From contig JAZLLX010000048.1 in the NCBI GenBank assembly GCA_045598345.1, forward strand, positions 1 to 64,000: 64,000 nucleotides of DNA, read 5' to 3'. Each line of letters begins with the position of its first letter. Position 1 is the first letter of the stretch. The stretch comes from Phascolarctobacterium_B sp045598345 (lineage in GTDB: Bacteria; Bacillota; Negativicutes; Acidaminococcales; Acidaminococcaceae). The position numbers and the translations under genes were made by a program. Positions 1 to 8,690 of this stretch are shown here, piece by piece. The notes beneath the pieces are model-generated. The model saw nothing but the letters and a program-made list of their open reading frames with translations, did no database searches and was not told where the DNA came from.

Positions 1-37
1 ACAGTCGGATAAAGCGGTTAGAAACGAGGAGGGGAAA

Positions 38-2725
38 ATGAATAATGAACAAAGAATTGATGCCCTGTTGAAAAAGCATGGTTTGAACATTGATGTTCCT
101 GACCATTGTGCTGAAGATGTCCCTGCCAAGCCGGAGGGATGCGAAAAATTATTGGAAACCTACTATGTTTTGAAGAACACGGTGGATATGGAAAATTCCT
201 ATTGGTTCACCCGGGTATGGGAGGAGAATGCGGGGGATGTGACCATTATCCGCAAGGCCAAGGCGGAGGCCGCCGCCCTGGCACATACCACTCCCACAAT
301 TCAACCTTATGAAAAACTGGTTATGCAAAAGACCCGCAATGTGCGGGGGGCTTTTCCTTTCCCCTGGGTCACTGCCAGTTTTTTTAATGCGGCGGCAGAA
401 GCGTTGATGAACGAAGTTGATACCCCGGCAGAGGCAGAGGCGGATGCGGTTTCTATCGTTGGCGCCGGTGGCGGGAATGTTACCAAGAGTTATGGCAATG
501 TAATTTCCATTGCCAAAAAATTTGGTATGCGGAAAGAGGATGTGCCCGTGCTGGTCAAGGCGGCACGCTATTGGGCAGGCAGGTCTGTGGAAGAAATAAG
601 CTACAAATATGCTCAAAAAACGCCTAATTTCAAATTGCATAAGGATATGATGGACTCAGTCATTTGTATGTTTGATTCTTTCTGCATTCCCCAGGGGCGT
701 GAGGTTATGAATTATTATCTGCCATTGCAATACGGCTGGGACGGCATTATTGAATTGTGTGAAAAGAAACAGGCAGAAACTATGGGGGAAGCCAATGACG
801 AAGTTTTAGGTATGGGCCGGGGCTATTATTATGAGGCCATGAAGATTATGGCACAGGGCATGAGCAAATGGATGCAAAACTATGCTGACCGTGCCGCTTA
901 TTTGGCTTCGGTTGAGAGTGATGCGGAGTTAAAGAAAAACTATGAGGATATTGCCAAGGTTATGGGCAATATTGCCCACAAGCCGCCTGCCACATTCCGT
1001 GAAGCGTTGCAAATGACCTTGGGCTGTCATTTGGGAATTGTCAATGAGGACCCTATGAGCGGTATGTCCATCGGCCGGCTGGGCCAGGTGCTGCAACCTT
1101 ATTATGAAAAAGATATTGAAGAGGGCATTACCACCGATGAGGAAGTTATTGAACTGTTGGAATATTACCGCATAAAGATTACCTGTATTGAGTGTTTTGC
1201 ATCTGCAGGCGTGACCGGCGGCGTGCTTTCGGGCAATACTTTTAACAATTTGTCATTGGGCGGACTGAATAAAGAGGGTTTGAGTGCGGTGACGCCTTTG
1301 GAATATTTGATTGTGGAGGCGGGTATCCGTTGCCGGACGACCCAACCGACCTTATCGGTTTTGTATGATGAACGCACCCCGGAGTCCTTCCTGATGAAGG
1401 CGGCCTCCTGCACCAAGTTGGGCATGGGTTATCCTGCCTGGATGAGCAACCAGCAGGGCATGAATTATATGCTGAAAAATTACGGGCCGGAAGGTATGAC
1501 GGTTGAGGATGCCCGGGCATGGTGTTTGGGGGGATGCTTGGAATCTGCCCCCGGGACTTTCCTGCCTTTGAATTACAATGGAAAGGTAACTTGGATTCCG
1601 GGCGGCGCCAGTCCCACCTGCGGTACTGGGGTGCATTTTATTGCTATGCCCAAGGTGTTGGAACTGGTTTTGACTAACGGCATGGATCATCGCACCGGCA
1701 AACAGATCTTGCCTGAGCATAATCTGCAACTTGATTCTATGGAAGTTATCCAAAAGCAGTGGCTTGAATATATGCGGATGATAATCGGGGCGGTGAACAA
1801 GGTCAATAATATTCAGATGGATATTTGGAGAAAAATGACCCCGCCTGTTTTGGCATCCATGCTGAAGCCGGACTGTTTCCGGGACGGCATTTCCCTGAGT
1901 GACGGTGGCTGCCGCTACAACGCCTCCATCAATTTTGAATCCTGCGGCACTATTACATTGGTCAATTCTTTGGCGGCATTGAACAAGATGGTGTTTGAGG
2001 ACAAAAAATATACTTTGGATGAAGTTGTTGATGCCATGTTGAACAACTATGGCTTTAAGACCGCTTATGAAACCGGTGTGTTCAGTCCCGATTACCGTGA
2101 AGCCACCGGGCAGGCCGCCAAATATGAAAAGATTTTTGCGGATGCGGTGAATGCCCCCAAGTATGGCAATGCAAATCCTGAAGCGGATAAATTCCTGAAG
2201 TGGTACGAGGATGAAATGGTTCCTTTGGTTCACAGTTTCAAGTCCTATTATGACAAGCCGTTGTATATGTGCCAGATTTCCGTATCCACCCACGGACCGC
2301 AAGGGTTCATCACTTTGGCGGACCCGGCGGGGCGTTTGGCAGGCACAACCTATTCTGACGGTTCTGTTTCCGCCGCAGCGGGTACGGATAAAAACGGCAT
2401 CTATGCCATTTTTGAATCTGCCACCTGCTATGACCACAGCGATTGCCAGAACTCGCAAATGAACTTGAAACTGCACCCCACCGCATTGCGTGGCTTGCAA
2501 GGCACAAGGAAATTGCTGGATATTGTTTCCGCTTATATGCGTAAGGGCGGTTTCCATGTGCAATTTAATGTTGTGGATTCCCAAACATTGAAGGAGGCAC
2601 AAATCAAACCTGAAAAATACCGTGATTTGATGGTGCGGGTGGCGGGCTTCACCCAATACTGGTGTGAAATCGGAAAACCTATTCAGGACGAGGTTATTTA
2701 CCGCACGGAATATGAGAAGGCGTGA
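38..2725 (+). CDS. hpdB: 4-hydroxyphenylacetate decarboxylase large (glycyl radical) subunit
   Basis: Glycyl radical enzyme of 895 residues, the usual length for arylacetate decarboxylases. The family decarboxylates 4-hydroxyphenylacetate to p-cresol in anaerobes. Residues known from the characterised clostridial enzyme (Cys503, Glu505, His536, Glu637, Gly873) have counterparts at Cys500-Leu-Glu502, His533, Glu634 and the radical Gly870 (motif VRVAGFTQYW), all shifted by exactly three positions. The Cys-x-Glu pair marks a decarboxylase rather than pyruvate formate-lyase. A GAGGAGGGG ribosome site precedes the ATG. The small Fe-S subunit and the activase follow on the same strand, so this looks like the first gene of an hpdBCA operon. 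A related arylacetate (phenyl- or indoleacetate) substrate is possible, but the small subunit favours 4-hydroxyphenylacetate. Confidence 0.9.
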   Translation: MNNEQRIDALLKKHGLNIDVPDHCAEDVPAKPEGCEKLLETYYVLKNTVDMENSYWFTRVWEENAGDVTIIRKAKAEAAALAHTTPTIQPYEKLVMQKTRNVRGAFPFPWVTASFFNAAAEALMNEVDTPAEAEADAVSIVGAGGGNVTKSYGNVISIAKKFGMRKEDVPVLVKAARYWAGRSVEEISYKYAQKTPNFKLHKDMMDSVICMFDSFCIPQGREVMNYYLPLQYGWDGIIELCEKKQAETMGEANDEVLGMGRGYYYEAMKIMAQGMSKWMQNYADRAAYLASVESDAELKKNYEDIAKVMGNIAHKPPATFREALQMTLGCHLGIVNEDPMSGMSIGRLGQVLQPYYEKDIEEGITTDEEVIELLEYYRIKITCIECFASAGVTGGVLSGNTFNNLSLGGLNKEGLSAVTPLEYLIVEAGIRCRTTQPTLSVLYDERTPESFLMKAASCTKLGMGYPAWMSNQQGMNYMLKNYGPEGMTVEDARAWCLGGCLESAPGTFLPLNYNGKVTWIPGGASPTCGTGVHFIAMPKVLELVLTNGMDHRTGKQILPEHNLQLDSMEVIQKQWLEYMRMIIGAVNKVNNIQMDIWRKMTPPVLASMLKPDCFRDGISLSDGGCRYNASINFESCGTITLVNSLAALNKMVFEDKKYTLDEVVDAMLNNYGFKTAYETGVFSPDYREATGQAAKYEKIFADAVNAPKYGNANPEADKFLKWYEDEMVPLVHSFKSYYDKPLYMCQISVSTHGPQGFITLADPAGRLAGTTYSDGSVSAAAGTDKNGIYAIFESATCYDHSDCQNSQMNLKLHPTALRGLQGTRKLLDIVSAYMRKGGFHVQFNVVDSQTLKEAQIKPEKYRDLMVRVAGFTQYWCEIGKPIQDEVIYRTEYEKA

Positions 2726-3120
2726 GTATAATGCGTAATGCGTAATTCGCAATGCGTAATCTAATTAAGAATTAGGAATGCAGAATTAAGAATGAAGGTA
2801 GGGTGTTCCGGTGATTATATGGTAGGGTTTCAGGTGTGCGGGGTTATGCGAACCCTCGTCCGCCCCTAAAGGGGCGGGGGACCGACACAGTTTTTAAGGT
2901 CGGTGGTGGGGTGAGCAATTACGCTGTTGCTTTCTGTTGAAGATGTGAAATATTCGGGGTTTTCCCCACACCCTTTAATTCCCTCTCCCCAGGGAGAGGG
3001 TCAGTCAGCATAGTGCGGACTTTCAACATTTTTAATCGGGAATTTTCGCAAAGCGAAAATTGTCCACAATTATTCATTATTCTTTATTAATTATTCATTA
3101 ACAAAAAGTTTCTGCGATTA
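2726..3120. repeat. composite intergenic repeat between hpdB and hpdC
   Basis: No credible gene in about 430 bases. In order: an array of 7-nt units (AATGCGT, AATTCGC) at 2730-2760; a second array of AATTAAG-like units to 2794; the conserved motif from 2797; a GC-rich module at about 2836-2931 with a CGCCCC/GGGGCG hairpin; an inverted copy of the GGGGAGAGGG module at 2956-3000; a GCATAGTGCGGACTTT word; a perfect hairpin AATTTTCGC-AAA-GCGAAAATT at 3041-3061; and an AT-rich 7-nt array (ATTATTC units) at 3067-3101. The repeat separates two genes whose products should be made together. Confidence 0.85.
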
Positions 3121-3153
3121 GAATAAGGATTTATAGCATAAGGAGGAGATTGA

Positions 3154-3405
3154 ATGAAACATTTTGATTGTAAAAATTTTGTACATTTGGATTGTGAAAA
3201 GGGCATGTGTGCCTTGTCCAAAATGGTTGTTGCCGTTGAGGGGGATGCTTGCCCAAAGTTTGTCCAGGCGGAAAAATGCGGTGTTTGTGCCCATTTCACC
3301 AATCCCGATAAATATGGAATCGGTCTTTGCAAAGGGTTTGAAAAAGAAAATTGGGCATATAACACCTGCGGTGCTGCGGGCTGTGAAAAATTCAAAATGC
3401 GTTGA
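3154..3405 (+). CDS. hpdC: 4-hydroxyphenylacetate decarboxylase small Fe-S subunit
   Basis: An 83-residue cysteine-rich protein between the decarboxylase and its activase. Characterised HpdC proteins (about 85 residues) bind two [4Fe-4S] clusters through one His and seven Cys. Here His3, Cys6, Cys19 and Cys33 can hold the first cluster, and Cys42, Cys45, Cys59 and Cys77 the second. Cys14 and Cys72 are extra. The small subunit is needed for a stable, active hetero-octameric enzyme in this family. The start is the ATG eight or so bases after AAGGAGGAG. Pseudo-twofold halves are visible as two Cys-rich segments. The combination with a CxE-type glycyl radical enzyme is the main reason to call this operon 4-hydroxyphenylacetate decarboxylase. 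Confidence 0.88.
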   Translation: MKHFDCKNFVHLDCEKGMCALSKMVVAVEGDACPKFVQAEKCGVCAHFTNPDKYGIGLCKGFEKENWAYNTCGAAGCEKFKMR

Positions 3406-3425
3406 TTGCAAAAGGGTGATTGGTT

Positions 3426-4376
3426 ATGGTTGGCAAGGGCGAACCCCAGGCAGTGATTTTTGATATACAGGGATTTTCTGTACATGACGGGCCGGGATGC
3501 AGGACAAATGTGTTTTTTGCTGGCTGTCCTTTGCGTTGCAAATGGTGTGCCAACCCGGAAAATTTTGCGGGCAAAAGGCATATTATGTATGCAAAGCGTG
3601 TCTGCAAGTGGAAAAGCGGTTGCCGTGCCTGCCAAAATATATGTACAAAAGGCGGTTTGACCTTTGATGCGGAAGCGGGGCCGGTTGTGAACTGGGATGT
3701 TTGCAACCAGTGTACAACCTTTGAATGTGCGGAATATTGTGCCGCAAATGCGTTGAAAGTATGCGGCAAAACCTACACCGTCAGCGAACTTATGAAAATT
3801 CTGAAAAGGGATTTCAATAATTGGGGCAGTGAGGGCGGAGTCACTTTCTCCGGTGGGGAACCCCTGTTGCAATATGATTTTTTGTTGGAAACATTAAAAC
3901 GCTGTCATTATGAGCAGATTCATACGGCGGTTGAAACATCTGCGTGTGTCAGCCCGGAGCATTTTTTGGAACTTATCAAATATGTGAATTTTGCATTCAT
4001 TGATGTAAAAAATATGGACGATAACAAGCATAAGGCAGGTACGGGAGTTTCCAACGAACGGACATTGTTTAATATCAGTTTGCTCAAACAAAGCGGTTGG
4101 GGCGGGCGGCTGGTGCTCAGATATCCTGTTATTGCGGATTACAATGACAGCGAGGAAAATGCGTTGAAAACCATAGAGTTTATGAAGAAAAATAATTTGG
4201 TGGAGATAAATTTGCTCAAATTTCACCGGCTGGGCCAGACAAAATGGGAACAGTTGGGGCTGGAATACGCATACGCAACAGGCGGCGACGTTTCCAATGA
4301 GCAAATGGAGAAGTTGCAGAATTTGTATTTGGACAATGATATTCTTTGTTATTTGGGGGACAAAACACCGTTTTGA
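3426..4376 (+). CDS. hpdA: 4-hydroxyphenylacetate decarboxylase activating enzyme (radical SAM)
   Basis: Radical SAM glycyl-radical activase, 316 residues from the ATG at 3426; a TTG two codons upstream is less likely. The CxxxCxxC motif reads CPLRCKWC near residue 34 and binds the SAM cluster used to abstract hydrogen from Gly870 of HpdB. A ferredoxin-like insert follows (CKWKSGCRACQNIC, then CNQCTTFECAEYC), as in activases with extra [4Fe-4S] clusters. GGVTFSGGEPLLQ is the usual SAM-binding GGE segment. It lies 20 nt after hpdC, so co-transcription with hpdC is likely. Radical chemistry makes the operon strictly anaerobic in function. Confidence 0.88.
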   Translation: MVGKGEPQAVIFDIQGFSVHDGPGCRTNVFFAGCPLRCKWCANPENFAGKRHIMYAKRVCKWKSGCRACQNICTKGGLTFDAEAGPVVNWDVCNQCTTFECAEYCAANALKVCGKTYTVSELMKILKRDFNNWGSEGGVTFSGGEPLLQYDFLLETLKRCHYEQIHTAVETSACVSPEHFLELIKYVNFAFIDVKNMDDNKHKAGTGVSNERTLFNISLLKQSGWGGRLVLRYPVIADYNDSEENALKTIEFMKKNNLVEINLLKFHRLGQTKWEQLGLEYAYATGGDVSNEQMEKLQNLYLDNDILCYLGDKTPF

Positions 4377-4632
4377 GGAGTTAGGAATCAGGATACAGGA
4401 TTTAGGAATTAGGGAAAGTTGGCAGAGTGCGGACTTTATATTTTTAATCAAAGTAACATATTACCATAATTTTTCATTTTTAACTTATAACTTTTAATTT
4501 CTATTGGTGGTGGGGTGAGCAATTACGCTTTCGCTAATGAAAAGATAAAAACTTAAAGCTTAAAGTTTGTGAATGCTACGCATACTGCAAAAACTCCCAC
4601 CGCAAGCGGTCCCCCCTCTTTAGGAAAGAGGG
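4377..4632. repeat. composite intergenic repeat after hpdA
   Basis: Contains 7-nt units (GAATCAG, GATACAG, GATTTAG) at 4376-4412, the word GGCAGAGTGCGGACTTT, an inverted copy of the conserved motif (AATCAAAGTAACATATTACC) at 4446-4465, AT-rich 7-nt-like units to about 4501, and the tail module GGTGGGGTGAGCAATTACGC from about 4509 followed by an AAGATAAAAACTTAAAGC stretch. No gene is seen. Confidence 0.8.
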
Positions 4633-4660
4633 AAAAAAGTTCGCATTATGCGGACTTTTT
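4633..4660. terminator. bidirectional intrinsic terminator between hpdA and the PTS gene
   Basis: Hairpin AAAAAAGTTCGCA-TTA-TGCGGACTTTTT with A and T runs on both sides, placed between two convergent genes and ending 10 nt from the stop of the PTS fusion gene. Its core is the same AAGTTCGCATAATGCGGACTT word found in most copies of the intergenic repeat, so some repeats probably act as terminators. Confidence 0.75.
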
Positions 4661-4669
4661 ATTTTAATC

Positions 4670-7600
4670 TTAAAGCTTTTCCCGTATGGCGTCAGCCAAA
4701 AATTGTGCTTTGGTGCCAATTACTATTTGCAGTGATGTATCGTTTATATGAATAATGTTTATTGCTCCGGATTTTTTGATGCCGCTATCATTAACTGCTT
4801 GTCCGCTTTTTACTTTAATACGCAGGCGAGTAATGCAATTATCCAAACTGACCACATTGTCCTTTCCGCCTAAAGCATTCAAAAGCAGTTCTGCCTGTTT
4901 ATTATATTTGTTGTCGCCCATGTTGTTTTCCAAAGATTTAATTCCTTCTTCAAAACCGGTTTCCCTGCCGGGGGTCGGCAAGTTTAATTTTTGAATCATA
5001 ATACGGAAAACCAGATAAAAACAGATAAATGCTGCGATGCCTAAGGGTATTATCATCCAGGTGTTGGCTGCGGCGGGCAGGAAGGAAGAAAAAGCCAGGT
5101 CTATGGCACCGGCGGAAAAACAGAAACCTGCCCTGAAACCGACAACAGTGACAATAAAGGTAAAGATGCCGTACAGCAGGGAATAGGCAAAATAAAGTAT
5201 GGGGGCGGCGAACATAAAGGCAAATTCAAAGGGTTCGGTTACGCCGCTGACAAAAGAGCAAATCGCCGCTGAAAGGAAAAGCCCGGCGGTAAGTTTGTGT
5301 TTTGTCTTGTCCTTGACGGTATGCACTATGGCCAGGGCGGCACCAGGCACGCCGAACATCATACAGGGGAAAAAGCCGGACATATACATGCCTAATGACC
5401 AAGTGACATCCTTTGAAGAATGTTGCGCCCAATAGTGGGTCAAGTCCCCCAACCCGATGGTATCAAACCAAAAAACATTATTCAAGGCGTGATGCAGGCC
5501 CAAGGGGATCAGCAGACGGTTCAAAAAGGCATAAATTCCTGCACCGAAAGCCCCCATGTCCGCAATGCCCTTGCCCAGGGTTACAAGTCCGTTAAAGAGT
5601 ATGGGCCAGATAAAAAAGAGTGCGGCGGCCACAAAAATGGAAATTACACTGGCTGCAACTGGCACAAAGCGTTTGCCGCTGAAGAAGCCGAGCCAGTCCG
5701 GCATATGTGCATTTTTAAAGCGATTAAAGCAATTGGCACCAATGAGGCCTGCCAATATGCCGATAAAGGGATTGGCAATTTTGCTGAAGGCCAGAATAAT
5801 GTTTTGGTCTTTGGCAATTTCAGGGAAAATGGTTGTGATAAAGTTGGTGCTGAGCAGGGATGTGAGCATCAGCCAGGATGCCAATGCGGCCAAGGCCCCC
5901 GTACCATTATTTTTTTCCGACATGCCTATGCCCACACCAATGGCAAACATCATTGCCATGTTATCAATTAAAGCAGAGCCGGCCTTTACCATGGACAGGC
6001 CTAAGACATTAGAAAATCCCACAATATTTCCGCCCTGCATGGTGGCCGGACATAACATATACCCTAACCCCATAAGCAGTCCGCAAACAGGAAGTACGGC
6101 AACGGGCAGCATAATGGCCTTGCCGAGATTTTGTACATAGTGTATTAGGGAAAAATTTGGTTTGCCGGAAATGCTTTTTGCTTCAGCAGCAGTTATTTCA
6201 ACCTTTTTTTCCGTGTGATTTGGTATTGGAGCAGTTTCTGGCGCAACTTCCTTAATGATGTATTCTAATTCCCGTCCTTCCCCGGTCTTGCAAATTATAA
6301 CGGGTGTAATGGCAGAGTAACCGGCGGCTTTAATGCCGGCCAAATCCGCTTCTATAAGTACATCACCTTTTTGCACCCTTTGGTTTTCTTTTACTTTGAC
6401 ATCAAAATAATTGCCTTTCAGATTTATGGTATCAATACCGATATGTAATAATACTTCAGTGCCGCAGGGGGAGGTGATGCAAACCGCATGCCGGGCTTCG
6501 GCAATATTGGTAATTGTACCGATGATGGGGGAACGGATAATTCCATCGTCCGGGTCTATGGCAAAACCCTGACCCAAAACGCCGGAGGCAAAGGTTTTAT
6601 CTGGCACATCCTTAAGATTTAATAATTGTCCGCTTGCAGGGGCGGCAATTTCTTCAGTGTCATTAGTGCCTGTCACAAAGTTATTGCAGCAAACTGAAAC
6701 AGACATTTGATTTTCTGCTTTGGCTATGGCTTGTCTTACAGAAGAAATGGAGGCAGGGGCTACAGAGACCTCGGCCAAACCTGCCTGTACCAAGCGGGGA
6801 ATAATTTTTTTATCTCCGCCTAATTTGCCGCAAATACCAACGGGGCAATGATGTTTGACGGCACCTTTGACAGTCATTTCTATAAGTGATAAAACCGCCT
6901 CATGATGGGCATCGTAGTATTCATCCAGTCCATGGGCCTGCCTGTCCAACGCCAGGGTATATTGGGTAAGGTCATTAGTGCCTATGGACAAAAAATCCAG
7001 TTCTTTACCCAACTGTTCTGCAATGAGGGCGGCGGCAGGGGTTTCTATCATAGCGCCAAGTTTGAAATCAGCATATTGCTCTTTACGGAGGTTCAATTCC
7101 GTTTTGGCAAGGTTGATTTGTTTTTTGATTTTCCCGATCTCACAGAGGGAAGTAACCATAGGAAACATAACACCCAGGTTGCCGCATAATGATGCCCGTA
7201 ACAGCGCCCGCAGCTGCACCCTGAAAATTTCAGGATTTGCCAAACTGACCCTCAAACCCCGCAGGCCTAAAGCAGGATTTTCTTCAGCCGTCATATTGAG
7301 GTAGGGAACCGGCTTGTCCGTTCCCACATCAATAGTACGGATGATTACTTCCTTGCCCTGCATTTCTTTCAGCACTTGGCTGTAGATGGCATATTGTTCA
7401 TCCTCGTCAGGTGGAAGTGTACGGTTCATGAAAATGAACTCAGTGCGGAAAAGACCTATTCCGTCTGCATTACATTCTATAACTTTAGCCATATCTTCTA
7501 CGGAAGAAATATTGGCACAAACCTTCATATTAGTGGCAATAGGGGCTTGTTCATCCAAAGTTTTTTGTTCTGTTATTTTAGTCATAGCGAATTGCAAAGT

Positions 7601-8275
7601 TTCTTGATTCGGTTCAACAATCACACACTCATTATCCCCGTCCAAAATAACAACAGTGTTGTTGGAAAATTCTGAAAAATCAATGCCGGCAATATATGGC
7701 CAGCCGTAATTTTCAGCCAAAATGGAGGTGTGGGATGCGGGCGACCCGCTCTTGGCGATTAAACCCAAAATATGGGCTTTATCTAAGGCAATTAACTGGG
7801 CAGGGGTAAATTCTTCAGCGACCAAAATCACATCTTCTGCAAGTTCGGTAACATTATTATAACCCAACAGTACATCAGTCAGGAGCCCTGCAACCTGCCG
7901 TATATCTTCTGCACGGGTACGCAAATATTTGTCCTGAAGATGTTCCATTTCCTGTGCCAGTCCTTTGGCGGATTCCGAAACCGCAAATTCAGCACATATC
8001 TTTTGACGGGTTATGCGATTTGCTATGTCATTATAAAAATTTGTATCTTCCAAAAGCAATTTCTGCCCGTTCAAAATTGTTGCCGTAGTTTGATCAGCAA
8101 CAGAAATTTTTTTGTCCATAATTTGAACTAAAGTGGCGATTGCATCCCTTGTTCTTTGGACTTCAGTGTCAACATCAGTTACAGAAAATTTTTTGACATT
8201 GGGTTTCGCCGCTATTATATGCAATTTGCCGACAGCAAACCCACTTCTGATTGTTTTTCCTTTTCTAATTTGCAT
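4670..8275 (-). CDS. fused PTS enzyme I - IIA - IIC - IIB protein
   Basis: A 1201-residue polypeptide carrying nearly a whole sugar phosphotransferase system. Residues 1-540 are enzyme I, with the phospho-His loop SGSPASHTS (His182) and a PEP-binding C-terminal barrel. Residues about 555-690 are a glucose-type IIA with VLLHIGIDT (phospho-His). Residues about 715-1090 are a membrane IIC of the glucose/N-acetylglucosamine family (LHHALNNVFWFDTIG). Residues about 1120-1201 are IIB with the phospho-Cys in LDNCITRLRI. The frame is open throughout. Only HPr is missing and is encoded 12 nt upstream. The usual arrangement has separate enzyme I and a IICBA or IICB permease. The substrate is probably glucose or N-acetylglucosamine, but the sequence does not settle this. 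Confidence 0.88.
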   Translation of the reverse strand: MQIRKGKTIRSGFAVGKLHIIAAKPNVKKFSVTDVDTEVQRTRDAIATLVQIMDKKISVADQTTATILNGQKLLLEDTNFYNDIANRITRQKICAEFAVSESAKGLAQEMEHLQDKYLRTRAEDIRQVAGLLTDVLLGYNNVTELAEDVILVAEEFTPAQLIALDKAHILGLIAKSGSPASHTSILAENYGWPYIAGIDFSEFSNNTVVILDGDNECVIVEPNQETLQFAMTKITEQKTLDEQAPIATNMKVCANISSVEDMAKVIECNADGIGLFRTEFIFMNRTLPPDEDEQYAIYSQVLKEMQGKEVIIRTIDVGTDKPVPYLNMTAEENPALGLRGLRVSLANPEIFRVQLRALLRASLCGNLGVMFPMVTSLCEIGKIKKQINLAKTELNLRKEQYADFKLGAMIETPAAALIAEQLGKELDFLSIGTNDLTQYTLALDRQAHGLDEYYDAHHEAVLSLIEMTVKGAVKHHCPVGICGKLGGDKKIIPRLVQAGLAEVSVAPASISSVRQAIAKAENQMSVSVCCNNFVTGTNDTEEIAAPASGQLLNLKDVPDKTFASGVLGQGFAIDPDDGIIRSPIIGTITNIAEARHAVCITSPCGTEVLLHIGIDTINLKGNYFDVKVKENQRVQKGDVLIEADLAGIKAAGYSAITPVIICKTGEGRELEYIIKEVAPETAPIPNHTEKKVEITAAEAKSISGKPNFSLIHYVQNLGKAIMLPVAVLPVCGLLMGLGYMLCPATMQGGNIVGFSNVLGLSMVKAGSALIDNMAMMFAIGVGIGMSEKNNGTGALAALASWLMLTSLLSTNFITTIFPEIAKDQNIILAFSKIANPFIGILAGLIGANCFNRFKNAHMPDWLGFFSGKRFVPVAASVISIFVAAALFFIWPILFNGLVTLGKGIADMGAFGAGIYAFLNRLLIPLGLHHALNNVFWFDTIGLGDLTHYWAQHSSKDVTWSLGMYMSGFFPCMMFGVPGAALAIVHTVKDKTKHKLTAGLFLSAAICSFVSGVTEPFEFAFMFAAPILYFAYSLLYGIFTFIVTVVGFRAGFCFSAGAIDLAFSSFLPAAANTWMIIPLGIAAFICFYLVFRIMIQKLNLPTPGRETGFEEGIKSLENNMGDNKYNKQAELLLNALGGKDNVVSLDNCITRLRIKVKSGQAVNDSGIKKSGAINIIHINDTSLQIVIGTKAQFLADAIREKL

Positions 8276-8287
8276 ACAGATACCCCG

Positions 8288-8611
8288 CTAAATGTTTTCT
8301 GACATAAAATTTTTCAGCAAAGCCAAAACTTTACCGGCGTCCCGACCCTCTGCCGCAACGGACAGTTGCTGCCCCCGGGCGGCCCCAAGTTTCATCAGTT
8401 CTATAACACTGGAACCATCTGCCTGTTTGTTACCGCAGCAGACGGTAACCGTGCAATTATGCTGTTTGCAAATATTAGCGATTTCCCCGGCAGGCCTGAC
8501 ATGAATTCCCACTGATTTATTAATAATGTGGGTAAAAGGTCCGCTGACCTTTCTGCTAATCATAATAATCTGCCCTGCCTTAACTTTGAAGTTTTCTTGT
8601 GACTTAAGCAT
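8288..8611 (-). CDS. ptsH: HPr phosphocarrier protein
   Basis: HPr transfers phosphate from the enzyme I domain to the IIA domain of the neighbouring fusion protein. The phospho-His lies in VGIHVRPAG (His37 of this start), and the regulatory Ser site is visible in GSSVIELMKLGA, which suggests HPr kinase control. The start at 8611 gives 107 residues. It is chosen because GGAG lies 8 nt upstream; the next ATG upstream would have only 2 nt of spacing. The protein is longer than the usual 85-90 residues by an N-terminal tail of about 20 residues (MLKSQENFKVKAGQ). It is co-directional with the PTS fusion gene and separated by 12 nt, so an operon is likely. Confidence 0.88.
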   Translation of the reverse strand: MLKSQENFKVKAGQIIMISRKVSGPFTHIINKSVGIHVRPAGEIANICKQHNCTVTVCCGNKQADGSSVIELMKLGAARGQQLSVAAEGRDAGKVLALLKNFMSENI

Positions 8612-8651
8612 TTCCATATCTCCTTTGCACACAAGTCCGTTGAGTAAATAT

Positions 8652-8681
8652 ATTATAGCATATTGAGAATGCAATTAGCAA
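8652..8681 (-). promoter_or_regulatory. predicted promoter of the ptsH-PTS operon
   Basis: On the minus strand, TTGCTA (8681-8676), an 18-nt spacer and TATAAT (8657-8652), with TGC before the -10 box giving an extended -10. It lies about 40 nt before the ptsH start. Confidence 0.6.
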
Positions 8682-8690
8682 TTTCTTAGG

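Noticed and set aside
1352..2752. 466-codon open frame on the minus strand opposite hpdB
   Set aside because: It lies entirely opposite a well-conserved gene with all catalytic residues, has no ribosome site and reads as low-complexity shadow sequence.
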